Assembly (NCBI GenBank): GCA_934646005.1
Contig: CAKUED010000018.1
Span: forward strand, 1 to 62,888
Length of the DNA stretch: 62,888 nt
Direction of reading: 5' to 3'
From: an uncultured Oscillospiraceae bacterium
GTDB lineage: Bacteria; Bacillota; Clostridia; Oscillospirales; Oscillospiraceae
Shown here piece by piece: positions 8,084 to 16,241 of the stretch (position 1 is its first letter; each line of letters opens with the position of its first letter). The position numbers and the translations under genes were made by a program. The notes under the pieces are model-generated. The model did not search any database, was not told the origin of the DNA, and saw nothing but the letters and a program-made list of their open reading frames with translations.

Positions 8084-8102
8084 AAAATCCCCCGGGATTT
8101 TT
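8083..8102 (+). terminator. Terminator of the deoD-deoB-cdd operon
   Basis: AAAAATCCC paired with GGGATTTTT, overlapping the cdd stop codon and ending in a T run. Confidence 0.85.
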
Positions 8103-8106
8103 CGTA

Positions 8107-8796
8107 TTTCGTCGTAACGTAGGGGAGGGGCTTGCCCCTCCCGTGCGGCACAATGTTGCAAATTAGGGTGCGCGCCAATGCGAACACGCACGCGTCGGTG
8201 ATGTGCGCCCCCGTAAAGGCTTCCTTGTGTAAAGGAAGCTGGCGGCGAAGCCGACTGAGGGATTGCGCGGCAGGCAGTCGCAAATTTGTACGCACCCCCG
8301 GCGGCCTCGTAGAGTCTGCCAAATCAGCGTAGGGGCGGGGTTCTACCCTGCCCGCGCAGAATGCACCATCAAAATTGCACAGCGAACGGCGACTGCGCAC
8401 AATGTTTTGTAGGGGCGGACGCCTCTGTCCGCCCGTGGGGCATTCGCGGATTTGCCGGTGGATTTCGTAAAATCGGACGTGCACACCGCCGGGCGGACAG
8501 GGTCGTCCGCCCCTACGGGTGCATGCCGTTCCGCATTGGCGCGTGCAGATTTGCGGCGTTGTACCGCCGGGAGGGGTAGAACCCCTCCCCTACGGCAATT
8601 GGGATGGATTGTACGGATTCGCATTGGTGCGTTCTGATTTGCCGGTGCGTACCGCACAATCCTTCCGTCACGGCTTCGCCGTGCCACCTCCCTTTACACA
8701 AGGGAGGCTTTGGTGCGTGCCGTTTCGCATTGGCGCATTCAATTTTGTAACGTCCTACCGCGCGGGAGGGGCAAGCCCCTCCCCTACGTTACGACA
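8107..8796. repeat. Hairpin array R1 (690-bp foldback)
   Basis: Non-coding. Nearly symmetric: C (8111-8143), D (8213-8270), C (8329-8353), A (8409-8435), then A' (8490-8516), C' (8567-8594), D' (8655-8713), C' (8763-8795). Both ends carry GTCGTAACGTAGGGGAGGGG as inverted copies and the linkers pair as well, so one strand could fold into a single long structure. A and C hairpins begin with GTAGGGG. Confidence 0.85.
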
Positions 8797-8822
8797 AAAC
8801 GCGTTATAGCTCAAAGCATACC

Positions 8823-8886
8823 ACCCTTCTCCTCATCCGTCAGCCTTCGGCTGCCACCTTCTCCACATGGGGAAGGCTTTGGAGCG
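8823..8886 (-). repeat. E-type double-hairpin repeat
   Basis: Minus-strand copy of the E element: a stem with CTTCCCC / GGGGAAG-type arms, followed by a GCAGCC-GAA-GGCTG-type second stem and a GATGAGG tail. It lies between array R1 and the next promoter. Confidence 0.7.
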
Positions 8887-8902
8887 TGCGCTCACATCGC
8901 CA

Positions 8903-8931
8903 TTGCTTTTCCTCCCAACATTCGCTATAAT
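8903..8931 (+). promoter_or_regulatory. Promoter of the membrane-protein gene
   Basis: TTGCTT (8903-8908), 17-base spacer, TATAAT (8926-8931). Confidence 0.7.
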
Positions 8932-8966
8932 GATTCCATCTTCAAAACTGCGGGGAGGTGGGGCGC

Positions 8967-10136
8967 TTGGTGCTGGTCTGGACACAGCCGGATGGGTGGT
9001 TTTTTGCCGGGATCGCGGCGATGTGCGTGCTGCTGGCGGTGCATTTTTGCGGCTTTTTCCGCGCGATGGCGCCGCGCCGCCGTACTTTGGAGTGGATCAC
9101 GTTCGTCGATCCGCCCGCGCCGCGCTTTGGCTGCGGTCCGCTCGTGCACGCGCCGCTCGCGTGGTACGAGCTCGTGCTGCTGCTCTGCATCGCCGTAGGC
9201 ACGGCGTTTTTGCAGCTCCGCATACGTGTACCGATGGAGCTCTTGCGGGCAGTCCTGCACCGTGCGCCGCTCGCGGAGCGGCTGGAGGTTTTGCTCATTT
9301 ACGCCGTCTCGCCCGCCGTGTGCGCGCTGAGCGTGTTTTTCGCGGCGCGGCGGCTGGCCGATCACCCGGTGCTGCCGTACTGCGCGGCGTTTTTGATGGC
9401 GCTTGACCTCAACTACGACCCCGAACAGCTCCCGTTTTTGCTGCTCGCGGCGGCATTTCTGCTGCGCTGGTGGGGCGCGTCGCAGACGCAGACGGCGCTT
9501 CCGTGCGCGCTGGAGCTGCTGGCAATGACGGCGTATCTGGCGCTGGGCGCGTATGTCGCCCCGCAGACGCTGCTTGCCGCCGTGCTGCTGTTCGTGCCGG
9601 TGTGCTTCGGCGCGATCTTCCGCGCAAGCCACACCGAGTCCCCGCGCCGCGCGCTGCGGCTTTTTGCAACGCTCGCCGGCTACTGGGCGATGCTCGCCCT
9701 GTGGATGACGCTCATCCGCATCCCCGGCGCGCTGCTGGAAACGGGTCTGCCGTTCTTTCAGATGTTCGCCGACGCGCGCTTCTGGTCGGCGCTCGGCGCG
9801 CAGATCACCGCCGCCGTCGCCGCATTGCAGCACCCCGGCACACCGCTGTTTGCGATCTTCAGCCTGCCGGTGCAGCTCTACGCGCTGTTTGCCGCCCTCG
9901 CCGGTATCTGGCTGGCGGTCAAGCGCCGCGACCTGTGCGGATTGCTCATGGCGTGGCTCTTTCTCGCCGGGACGGCGCTCTGGGCGCTCGATCTGGCAGC
10001 GCCCGCATTCGGCAGTCTCCTGCCGTGCGCATATATCTGGTCGCGCTGGTTTCAGCGCGGACGAGGCGCGGCGGTCGGCATCGCGGTGCTGCTCATCGTA
10101 TCCTTGGCGGCACTCGTGCTGCTCTATATTCTGTGA
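8967..10136 (+). CDS. Polytopic membrane protein of unknown function
   Basis: About 389 residues with roughly nine to ten hydrophobic segments and few charged loops, a layout seen in membrane glycosyltransferase-like and other Clostridial orphan proteins. No catalytic motif was recognised. The start is uncertain: GTG at 8958 lies within the likely ribosome site (GGGGAGG), so TTG at 8967 or GTG at 8970 is better placed. It is followed 43 bases later by rpiB, with which it probably shares a transcript. Confidence 0.7.
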   Translation: MVLVWTQPDGWFFAGIAAMCVLLAVHFCGFFRAMAPRRRTLEWITFVDPPAPRFGCGPLVHAPLAWYELVLLLCIAVGTAFLQLRIRVPMELLRAVLHRAPLAERLEVLLIYAVSPAVCALSVFFAARRLADHPVLPYCAAFLMALDLNYDPEQLPFLLLAAAFLLRWWGASQTQTALPCALELLAMTAYLALGAYVAPQTLLAAVLLFVPVCFGAIFRASHTESPRRALRLFATLAGYWAMLALWMTLIRIPGALLETGLPFFQMFADARFWSALGAQITAAVAALQHPGTPLFAIFSLPVQLYALFAALAGIWLAVKRRDLCGLLMAWLFLAGTALWALDLAAPAFGSLLPCAYIWSRWFQRGRGAAVGIAVLLIVSLAALVLLYIL

Positions 10137-10179
10137 TCCACTACGGGTCTGACCCGATGAATTTGGGAGGTAACAATTT

Positions 10180-10620
10180 ATGATCGCTCTTGGCTGTGAC
10201 CATGGCGCTTTTGATCTGAAGGAAGCGCTCAAAAAACATCTCGACAAACGCGGCATCGCCTACAAGGACTTCGGCTGCCCCGACAAAACGAGCTGCGACT
10301 ACCCCGACTACGCCGCCGCTGCGGCGCGCGCCGTCGCGTCCGGCGAGTGTGAGCGCGGCATCGTCCTGTGCACGACCGGCATCGGCGTGAGCATCAGCGC
10401 CAATAAGATCAAGGGCATCCGCTGCGCGCTGCTCAGCGACAAGATGTCCGCCCGCCTCACGCGCGAGCACAACGACTCCAATATGATGGCGCTCGGCGCG
10501 GGCGTCGTGGGCGAAATGCTGGCGCTCGAGATCGTAGACACCTGGCTCGACACGCCCTTCTCCGGTGTGGAACGTCACCAGCGCCGCATTGACAAGATGA
10601 TGGCTTTGGAGAATGCGTAA
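10180..10620 (+). CDS. rpiB: Ribose-5-phosphate isomerase B
   Basis: Interconverts ribose 5-phosphate and ribulose 5-phosphate (some members act on allose 6-phosphate). The 146-residue protein starts MIALGCDHGAFDLKE and has catalytic Cys64 in VLCTTGIG, the NKIKGIRCAL phosphate loop and REHNDSNMMALG. GGGAGG precedes the ATG and a terminator follows. Confidence 0.95.
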   Translation: MIALGCDHGAFDLKEALKKHLDKRGIAYKDFGCPDKTSCDYPDYAAAAARAVASGECERGIVLCTTGIGVSISANKIKGIRCALLSDKMSARLTREHNDSNMMALGAGVVGEMLALEIVDTWLDTPFSGVERHQRRIDKMMALENA

Positions 10621-10626
10621 GCAGAA

Positions 10627-10660
10627 TCCCCGGGAGGATAGCTCTCCCGGGGATTTTTTT
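10627..10660 (+). terminator. rpiB terminator
   Basis: TCCCCGGGAG pairs with CTCCCGGGGA, followed by seven T. Confidence 0.92.
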
Positions 10661-10682
10661 GCGCGTACGGGCAGGCTTTCAC

Positions 10683-10733
10683 TTGACGGATCTGCAATTC
10701 TGTGCTACCATCTGTGTGACACCATATATGATA
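10683..10733 (+). promoter_or_regulatory. hicAB promoter and candidate operator
   Basis: TTGACG (10683-10688), 17-base spacer, TACCAT (10706-10711). Directly downstream, ACCAT is repeated three times around a CATATATG palindrome. HicB antitoxins usually bind near their own promoter, so this is the likely autoregulatory site. Confidence 0.6.
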
Positions 10734-10764
10734 CCATCGTAGAATATGGCAAGGAGCATGAGCC

Positions 10765-11019
10765 ATGTCAAAATGGGAAAAACTACTGGCGCGGATCACG
10801 TCGCTGTCCAAGGACCTGCGCTTTGAAGAGCTGCGCCGCGTTTTGGAGAGCTGCGGCTATACCATGCACGCGCCGCGCGGCGGCAGCAGCCACTATACCT
10901 TTCGCAAACCGGGCTGCCGACCGATCACCGTGCCGAAGCATGAGCCGATCAAGCGCGTATATGTGGAGCTTGTCAGGAATGTTGTGGAAAGTGAGGGCAT
11001 TTTGAATGAAAACGCTTGA
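10765..11019 (+). CDS. hicA: HicA-family toxin (mRNA interferase)
   Basis: An 84-residue double-stranded-RNA-binding-fold protein with the catalytic histidine in GSSHYTFRKPG (His43) and PITVPKHEPIKR downstream. HicA toxins cleave mRNA and stop growth until neutralised by HicB. AAGGAG lies 8 bases before the ATG. It overlaps the antitoxin gene by 14 bases, the usual toxin-first order. Confidence 0.88.
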   Translation: MSKWEKLLARITSLSKDLRFEELRRVLESCGYTMHAPRGGSSHYTFRKPGCRPITVPKHEPIKRVYVELVRNVVESEGILNENA

Positions 11020-11353
11020 AGAATATCTTGCCATGCCGTATCGCATGGAGATCGTGGAGGACCGAGACGAGGGTGGTTTTGTGGTCAGCTACCCTGAACT
11101 GCCGGGCTGCATCAGTAGCGGCGAAACGCTGGAGCGTGCCATCGAAAACGCACGCGACGCCAAGCGCGCGTGGCTGGACGCGGCGCTGGAGGACGGTCTG
11201 CCCATCAGTGAGCCGGGCAGTCTGAACGACTATTCCGGGCAGTTCAAGCTGCGCCTGCCGCGCAGCCTGCACCGCGCACTGGCAGAGCGCTCCCGCCTCG
11301 AGGGCGTGAGCATGAATCAATACTGCGTATATCTCCTCTCCCGCGGCGCATAA
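11006..11353 (+). CDS. hicB: HicB-family antitoxin
   Basis: A 115-residue protein with the HicB partial RNase H-like fold at 11-60 (DEGGFVVSYPELPGCISSGET) and a C-terminal ribbon-helix-helix-type DNA-binding segment at about 76-112 (KLRLPRSLHRALAERSRLEGVSMNQY). It neutralises HicA and should repress the operon. Confidence 0.9.
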   Translation: MKTLEEYLAMPYRMEIVEDRDEGGFVVSYPELPGCISSGETLERAIENARDAKRAWLDAALEDGLPISEPGSLNDYSGQFKLRLPRSLHRALAERSRLEGVSMNQYCVYLLSRGA

Positions 11354-11358
11354 ACACG

Positions 11359-11393
11359 AAAAAGCGCCCCCGCTGCTTTTGCAGCGGGGGCGC
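11359..11393 (-). terminator. metNIQ terminator, possibly bidirectional
   Basis: GCGCCCCCGCTGC, TTTT loop, GCAGCGGGGGCGC. Read leftward it is followed by five T and sits just after metQ; read rightward it follows hicB but has only a weak T stretch. Confidence 0.88.
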
Positions 11394-11404
11394 ACCTTAT
11401 ATTT

Positions 11405-12328
11405 TTAGAAAATTGCAACAACAGCGCCGTTATAGGTGTTGGCGATGTACTCCTTGACCGCGTCGGTCTTGAGCGCGTTCACGAGCGCCTGGGTCTTGGC
11501 GCTGTTTTCGTCGCCCTCGCGGACCGCGATGATGTTGGCGTAGGTCTGCGCGGCGTCGCCGGAGGCGTCCTCCAGCGCCAGCGCGTCGGTGGAGTGGTAG
11601 CCGGCAGCCAGTGCGTAGTTGCCGTTGATGACGGCGATGGTGCCTTCATCGGCGTTGGCGAGCTGCGCGGGAACGGTGTCCGCCTGAACAGCCTGGATGT
11701 TGTAGCCGTGGTCGTCCACGATGTCCAGCGTGGTCACGCCCTTGGCAGCGGAGGCGTCCTCAGGCAGGTCGATCAGACCCTCCTGCTTCAGCAGCAGCAG
11801 CGCGCGGGTCTCGTTGGAGTCGTCCGCCGGGATGATGATGGTCGCGCCGTCCTTCAGCTCGGACAGGTCGGAAACGCCCTTGCCATAGATGCCGAACGGC
11901 TCATAGTGGATCGCCGCGGCGACTGCCAGATGCGTGCCGTTTGCCTCGTTGAAGCTGTTGAGATACGGGGTGTGCTGGAAGTAGTTCGCGTCCAGCTCGC
12001 CGCTTTCCAGCGCCTGGTTCGGCAGAACGTAATCGTCAAACACCACGATCTTCAGCTCCCAGCCCTCGGCGGCGAGGGTGTCCTTCACCTGCTCGAGGAT
12101 CTCGGCGTGCGGGGTGGAGCTTGCGCCGACGGTGATGACCTTGTCGGCGGTGTCGGTGCTTTCAGCGGGGGCTTCGGTGTCGGCAGCGGGGGTCTCGGCG
12201 GCTGCTGCGTCGGCAGCGGGGGTCTCGGTGCTGGTCTGGGTATCGGCGGACTTGCTTGCGCAGCCGGTCAATGCAAACAGGCTCAGAGCCAGAGTCAGAG
12301 CGAGCAGAACGGATACAAACTTTTTCAT
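11405..12328 (-). CDS. metQ: Methionine ABC transporter substrate-binding lipoprotein
   Basis: Binds methionine outside the membrane and delivers it to MetI. About 307 residues: lipoprotein signal peptide with lipobox LTGC (Cys23), a Thr/Pro/Ala-rich linker (ETPAAD repeats, about 32-60), then the NlpA-type fold starting VITVGASSTPHAEILEQVK and including SGELDANYFQHTPYL, typical of MetQ. An AAGGAG ribosome site precedes MKKF; longer upstream frames lack one. Third gene of the operon. Confidence 0.94.
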   Translation of the reverse strand: MKKFVSVLLALTLALSLFALTGCASKSADTQTSTETPAADAAAAETPAADTEAPAESTDTADKVITVGASSTPHAEILEQVKDTLAAEGWELKIVVFDDYVLPNQALESGELDANYFQHTPYLNSFNEANGTHLAVAAAIHYEPFGIYGKGVSDLSELKDGATIIIPADDSNETRALLLLKQEGLIDLPEDASAAKGVTTLDIVDDHGYNIQAVQADTVPAQLANADEGTIAVINGNYALAAGYHSTDALALEDASGDAAQTYANIIAVREGDENSAKTQALVNALKTDAVKEYIANTYNGAVVAIF

Positions 12329-12420
12329 GGTGATTTCTCCTTTTTGCGATATTTTGCTTGTGGTTTTCTGTGGTCTATATGCTTTTACGGCAAGGGCTTT
12401 GCCGGAAAAACCAAATGATT

Positions 12421-13104
12421 TTAATGACGGATGCGTTTGTCGGTGCGGTGTGCGATCGCCGTGCCCGCGATCTGGATGACCTGCACGATGAGCACGATGA
12501 GGATCATGCACACCCAGATGATGTCGTTTTTGAAGCGCTGGTAGCCGTAGCTGATGGCGATCTGCCCCAGACCCGTGCCGCCGATCGTACCCGCCATGGC
12601 GGAGTAGCCGAGGATGGTGACGGTGGAGATGACCGCGCCGGTGATGAGCGAGGGCTTCGCCTCCGGCAGCATGACCTTCCAGATGATGGTGAAGTTCGGC
12701 GTGCCCATCGCCTGCGCCGCCTCAATGATGCCGGGCTTGATCTCGCGCAGCGACGATTCGACCATACGCGCCACATACGGCGCGGCGGCGATGATGAGCA
12801 TCACGATCACGGCCTTGTTGCCGAGGCTCGTGCCCACCAGAATTTTCGCCACCGGCAGCATCGCGACCATGAGGATGATAAACGGGATGCTGCGGAAGAT
12901 GTTCACGAACACGCCCACGAGCGAGTTGAGCCAGCCGACGGGATGGATGCCGTCGCGCGCGGTGACGCGCAGCAGCACGCCCAGCGGCAGCCCCAGCAGG
13001 TACGCAACGCCCGTGGAGATGAGCGTCATGTAGATCGTCTCCCACACGCCGAGCTGGATCAGCCCCTTGTCCCAGAGCTGATAGAAGAGGTCTGAAAATG
13101 TCAT
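12421..13104 (-). CDS. metI: Methionine ABC transporter permease
   Basis: A 227-residue inner-membrane permease with five or six transmembrane helices and the coupling loop EAAQAMGTPNFTIIWKVMLPEA, matching MetI. It overlaps metN by four bases and lies 92 bases before metQ. Confidence 0.95.
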   Translation of the reverse strand: MTFSDLFYQLWDKGLIQLGVWETIYMTLISTGVAYLLGLPLGVLLRVTARDGIHPVGWLNSLVGVFVNIFRSIPFIILMVAMLPVAKILVGTSLGNKAVIVMLIIAAAPYVARMVESSLREIKPGIIEAAQAMGTPNFTIIWKVMLPEAKPSLITGAVISTVTILGYSAMAGTIGGTGLGQIAISYGYQRFKNDIIWVCMILIVLIVQVIQIAGTAIAHRTDKRIRH

Positions 13105-14099
13105 GCCGGCTCTTCCTCCTTAAAGTGGATCTGATTGGCTTCCAGCCAGGATTTGATCTTTTCCTGCTGCCGTTTGTCCTCCGGCAGCTCCACGATCATG
13201 TGCCCGTAGGTCACGCCGCCCACGTCGCGCGTGTCGGCAAAGATGATGCTGACCGGCGCCTGACACGCCAGCACCAGATCGGAGATGACCGGGCGGGTCG
13301 TCGTTGTGCCGTCAAAGACGAGGCGGATGCGCTTGCCGGAGAATTTCTGCGGCGCGCGGCGATCCTTTTGCAGGATCAGCTCCTGCGCGATCGGGGACTT
13401 GGGATTTACGAACACATCGCTGACCTTGCCGCATTCGGCGATGCAGCTCTGGTCGATGACCGCCACACGGGTACAGATGCGGTCGATGACGCGCATTTCA
13501 TGGGTGATGACGATGATCGTCACGCCGAGCTGCGCGTTGATGCGCTGCAAAAGCTCCAGGATCTGCTGTGTCGTGTTCGGGTCGAGCGCGGAGGTCGCCT
13601 CATCGCAGAGAAGATACCGCGGCTCGTTTGCCAGCGCCCGCGCGATCGCCACGCGCTGCTTCTGCCCGCCGGAGAGCTGCGAGGGGTACATCTGCTCCTT
13701 GTCGGCGATGCCGACCATCTGCAAAAGCTCCCGCGCCCGCGCCACGGCGTCGGCGCGCTTCATGCCGGTCAGCTCCAGCGGAAACAGGACGTTTTTCAGT
13801 ACCGTGCGCTGCTCGAGCAGGTTAAAATCCTGAAAGATCATCCCGATCGACCGCCGCGCCAGCAGAAGCTGCTTGTGCGGAAGCTGCGTCAGATCCTTCC
13901 CGTCGATGAGCACCTCGCCCTGCGTGGGGCGCTCCAAGAGGTTGATGCAGCGGACCAGCGTGGATTTGCCCGCGCCGGACAGCCCGATGATGCCGAAGAT
14001 CTCGCCGTCCTCGATCGTCAGGTTGATGTCCTGCAGCGCCGTGACCGCGCGCCCGCTGCCGACGTCGTAGGTCTTGCTCAGATGCCGAAGTTCAATCAA
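13101..14099 (-). CDS. metN: Methionine ABC transporter ATPase
   Basis: Powers methionine uptake. The 332-residue protein has Walker A GLSGAGKS (39-46), signature LSGGQ (142-146), Walker B LLCDE (163-167) and a C-terminal NIL domain that in MetN proteins binds methionine for transinhibition. A TTG at 14099 is chosen as start because GGAGGG ends six bases before it and it gives the family N-terminus (M-IELRHLSKTY); a GTG at 14114 would overlap the ribosome site. Confidence 0.94.
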   Translation of the reverse strand: MIELRHLSKTYDVGSGRAVTALQDINLTIEDGEIFGIIGLSGAGKSTLVRCINLLERPTQGEVLIDGKDLTQLPHKQLLLARRSIGMIFQDFNLLEQRTVLKNVLFPLELTGMKRADAVARARELLQMVGIADKEQMYPSQLSGGQKQRVAIARALANEPRYLLCDEATSALDPNTTQQILELLQRINAQLGVTIIVITHEMRVIDRICTRVAVIDQSCIAECGKVSDVFVNPKSPIAQELILQKDRRAPQKFSGKRIRLVFDGTTTTRPVISDLVLACQAPVSIIFADTRDVGGVTYGHMIVELPEDKRQQEKIKSWLEANQIHFKEEEPA

Positions 14100-14125
14100 A
14101 ACAGTTCCCTCCACAAATCAAAAAA

Positions 14126-14151
14126 GGCTGGAAGCGCCTGCGCTTCCAGCC
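14126..14151 (-). terminator. Attenuator terminator in the metNIQ leader
   Basis: On the minus strand GGCTGGAAGCG, a short loop, CGCTTCCAGCC and six T. It stands between the leader peptide stop and the metN ribosome site, so read-through is required for metNIQ expression. Its 5' arm shares AGGCTG with a possible competing pairing to CAGCCT at 14227-14232. Confidence 0.88.
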
Positions 14152-14174
14152 TAAAAGTCTTTCCTTGGTCCGAT

Positions 14175-14297
14175 TCAGTCCACGACCGGGCACGACGAAG
14201 GACATTCCGCTTTCCGCGCACGCCAAAGGCTGCACATCTCCATGGAGATGCACATCATCATGCCCATCATGCAGTTGTTGCTGCGGCGGTTCTGCAT
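14175..14297 (-). CDS. Methionine-rich leader peptide
   Basis: A 40-codon ORF with AAGGAG about ten bases before the ATG. Residues 10-21 read MMGMMMCISMEM: seven methionines in twelve positions, with cysteines around them. It lies between a strong promoter and an intrinsic terminator ahead of a methionine importer. Codons 16-22 also form a hairpin (TGCATCTC / GAGATG-T-GCA). This is the layout of trp/his-type attenuators: scarcity of charged Met-tRNA would stall the ribosome on the Met run. The ORF was found by eye; its function is inferred. Confidence 0.75.
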   Translation of the reverse strand: MQNRRSNNCMMGMMMCISMEMCSLWRARKAECPSSCPVVD

Positions 14298-14352
14298 AGC
14301 GGAGAGCTCCTTCCCTCAGTAGTTCGCGTGGGGTGTCGCTTAAGTCGTCAGG

Positions 14353-14382
14353 ATTGTAGCACACGCCCGCGCCGGTTGTCAA
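14353..14382 (-). promoter_or_regulatory. metNIQ operon promoter
   Basis: Minus strand TTGACA, an 18-base spacer and TACAAT. The transcript would begin near 14346, giving a leader of about 250 bases. Confidence 0.82.
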
Positions 14383-14474
14383 TAGAAAAGTGCCAATTTC
14401 CGCTTGCCCATTTGCACAAAAAAGTGAGGAAAAACGGCAAAATATTTGACACCCGGCAGGTCTTATCCCTCATA

Positions 14475-15035
14475 GTCGTAATATAGGGGAGGGGCTTGCC
14501 CCTCCCGCTGTTGTAGGTTTCGACCGCACCTCCAACCGAGCCGTAGGGGCGGGGTTCTACCCCGCCCGGCGGTGCAACGCTGCAAACCCGCACGCCCCAA
14601 TGCGGAATGGTATGCACCCGTAGGGGCGGACGACTCTGTCCGCCCGGCAGGACGCACCTGCGAACACGAATGCACCAATGCGAAACCATACAATATTTGT
14701 AGGGGTCGATGCCGCGCTCTCCCCGCACGCCGCACGAACGTTTTTACGACACGTTGCGGCAAACCCGTGATTGCCCCACGGGCGGACAGAGGCGTCCGCC
14801 CCTACAGAACGTTGTGCGGTTTCGCCGAAAATGTGTGCAATTTTGCATTGCATTCTGCCGGGGAGAGCGCGGCATCGACCCCTACGGACATATTACGTTG
14901 TCGCCGTTCGCTATGCAAAATTTGCCCGTGCGTACCGCGCGGGCGGGGTAGAACCCCGCCCCTACGCAAAATAATACTTCTTCACGATTCACTATTACCT
15001 CTTACCTCAATTCGCCCCGCCCCTACGTTACGACA
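14475..15035. repeat. Hairpin array R2
   Basis: Order: C (14475-14508), C (14542-14568), A (14619-14645), B variant (14698-14724), A' (14779-14805), B' variant (14858-14886), C' (14938-14966), then a partial C' ending CCTACGTTACGAC (15013-15035). Both B copies carry the same altered loop (GCCGCGCTCTCCCC) in inverted orientation. A CTTCTTCAC/TTAC-rich linker lies at 14985-15010. Non-coding. Confidence 0.85.
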
Positions 15036-15054
15036 AAATACGTCAATACGCAAA

Positions 15055-15084
15055 AAATAACGGGAGGAACTCCCGTTCCTCCCG
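15055..15084 (-). terminator. Terminator of the phage-tail-like gene
   Basis: CGGGAGGAAC, TCCC, GTTCCTCCCG; read leftward it runs into TTATTTTTT. Confidence 0.85.
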
Positions 15085-15096
15085 CCATCACGCCTC

Positions 15097-16107
15097 TTAC
15101 AGCACCGCGCCGCAGATCTCCTCCACGATGCACGTCGCGCTTCCCAGCGTCACGCGTAGCTGCAGGCTGCCTGCCGCCACATCGTCCAGGCGATACCCGC
15201 GGCGAACGCCTGCTGCGCCGGCGACGCCGGCCGCGCCCTCGTTTTCCTGGCACGTCAGCGTCTGCCACGCGCCGGAATTGTTCTTGACCTCCACCTCCGG
15301 CGCAGTGCCGCTGTGCAGCAGCCACAGGTACAGCGTCCCGCCCTGCTTCACCGTCGCCTCCGGCGTTGTGAACCTGCCGCTGGCATACGTCGTGCCCGTG
15401 CCCTGAAGCAGCGGGAATACCATGCCCGCGTAGCCGCTCTGGTTGGTCGTCACGCCCATGCTGAAGCTCTTGGACGACGTCGGGAAGCGGAGCTGGAGCG
15501 TGTATTTTTTGCCCGCCGTCAGCGTGAACGCCATGTCGATCGTTTTTACGACGTAGTCGCTGCTGGTCGTGGTGAACGTCCCCTCGGCGACCTTCACGCC
15601 GTCCTCCAGCATGGTCAGATAGCGCGTGCTGCCGTCGCCGCCCGAGCCGCCGTCCACCAGCAGCAGGCTCTGCACCGAGCCGCTGCTCGCAGCGGTGAAC
15701 TCCGCGATGGTCTGGATCAGCCCGTTCGACGCGCGATACACGCTGCCGCCCGTCGGCTCGATCTTCGTCATCGACCACTCCGACGGCGCGGACGCCGCGG
15801 GAACGGGCTTTTTGAGGTCGTCCACAAGATTCAGGTGGTACAGCGACTCCCACTGCCCCGCTTTTGAAAAATCCGCCAGCAGCAGATTGCGCCGGCGGTC
15901 GCCGAGCGTATCGGCGTGCAGGCTTTCCAGCGCGCGGTGCGCCGTGTGGTACGCCGCCGCGAGCAGTCCCGCGTCGTGCTTGGTCAGGCGCGCGCCGAGC
16001 TGCGCGCCCGCCGCGTCGATTTTTGTGAAATTCTCGTTCATCTGGTCCAGACTGACCGGGTCGCTCCCCGCCCAGGTATTCAGATCCCAATGTGTCGTTT
16101 TCTGCAT
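15097..16107 (-). CDS. Orphan phage-tail-like structural protein
   Basis: A 336-residue protein. The N-terminus (HWDLNTWAGSDPVSLDQMNENFTKIDA) resembles the start of tail-fibre or minor structural proteins of Firmicute prophages. A beta-rich middle with many Thr/Gly/Ser resembles a carbohydrate-binding or fibre fold, and near the end ENEGAAGVAGAAG looks like short collagen-like triplets. GAAGGAGG precedes the ATG. No other phage gene is nearby, so it may be a domesticated or exported surface protein. No signal peptide was seen. Confidence 0.6.
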   Translation of the reverse strand: MQKTTHWDLNTWAGSDPVSLDQMNENFTKIDAAGAQLGARLTKHDAGLLAAAYHTAHRALESLHADTLGDRRRNLLLADFSKAGQWESLYHLNLVDDLKKPVPAASAPSEWSMTKIEPTGGSVYRASNGLIQTIAEFTAASSGSVQSLLLVDGGSGGDGSTRYLTMLEDGVKVAEGTFTTTSSDYVVKTIDMAFTLTAGKKYTLQLRFPTSSKSFSMGVTTNQSGYAGMVFPLLQGTGTTYASGRFTTPEATVKQGGTLYLWLLHSGTAPEVEVKNNSGAWQTLTCQENEGAAGVAGAAGVRRGYRLDDVAAGSLQLRVTLGSATCIVEEICGAVL

Positions 16108-16241
16108 GGTGATCGCCTCCTTCAGTGATGGGAGCGGTGCTCCCTCACCCGAGGCGGCGGCAGAAAAACAAGTTGCACGCGCGCGTGCAAAAACAGGCGC
16201 AAAAGCACCCGACTTTTCTGAAAAAGCCGGGGTTTTACGCA

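Noticed and set aside
8107..8796. Many short ORFs with Arg/Pro/Gly-rich products in the repeat arrays
   Set aside because: They recur on both strands of every array, lack ribosome sites and simply translate the repeated hairpins.
10141..10578. A 145-codon ORF opposite rpiB
   Set aside because: It is the antisense of a well-conserved rpiB gene.
14120..14350. SAM riboswitch or Met T-box ahead of metN
   Set aside because: No SAM-I/II core or T-box sequence (such as the conserved TGGNACCGCG) was found; a Met-rich ORF and a terminator explain the leader better.
14475..15035. CRISPR array, because of regularly spaced near-identical repeats
   Set aside because: The repeats are three different hairpins in both orientations with conserved rather than unique linkers, and no cas genes are near.
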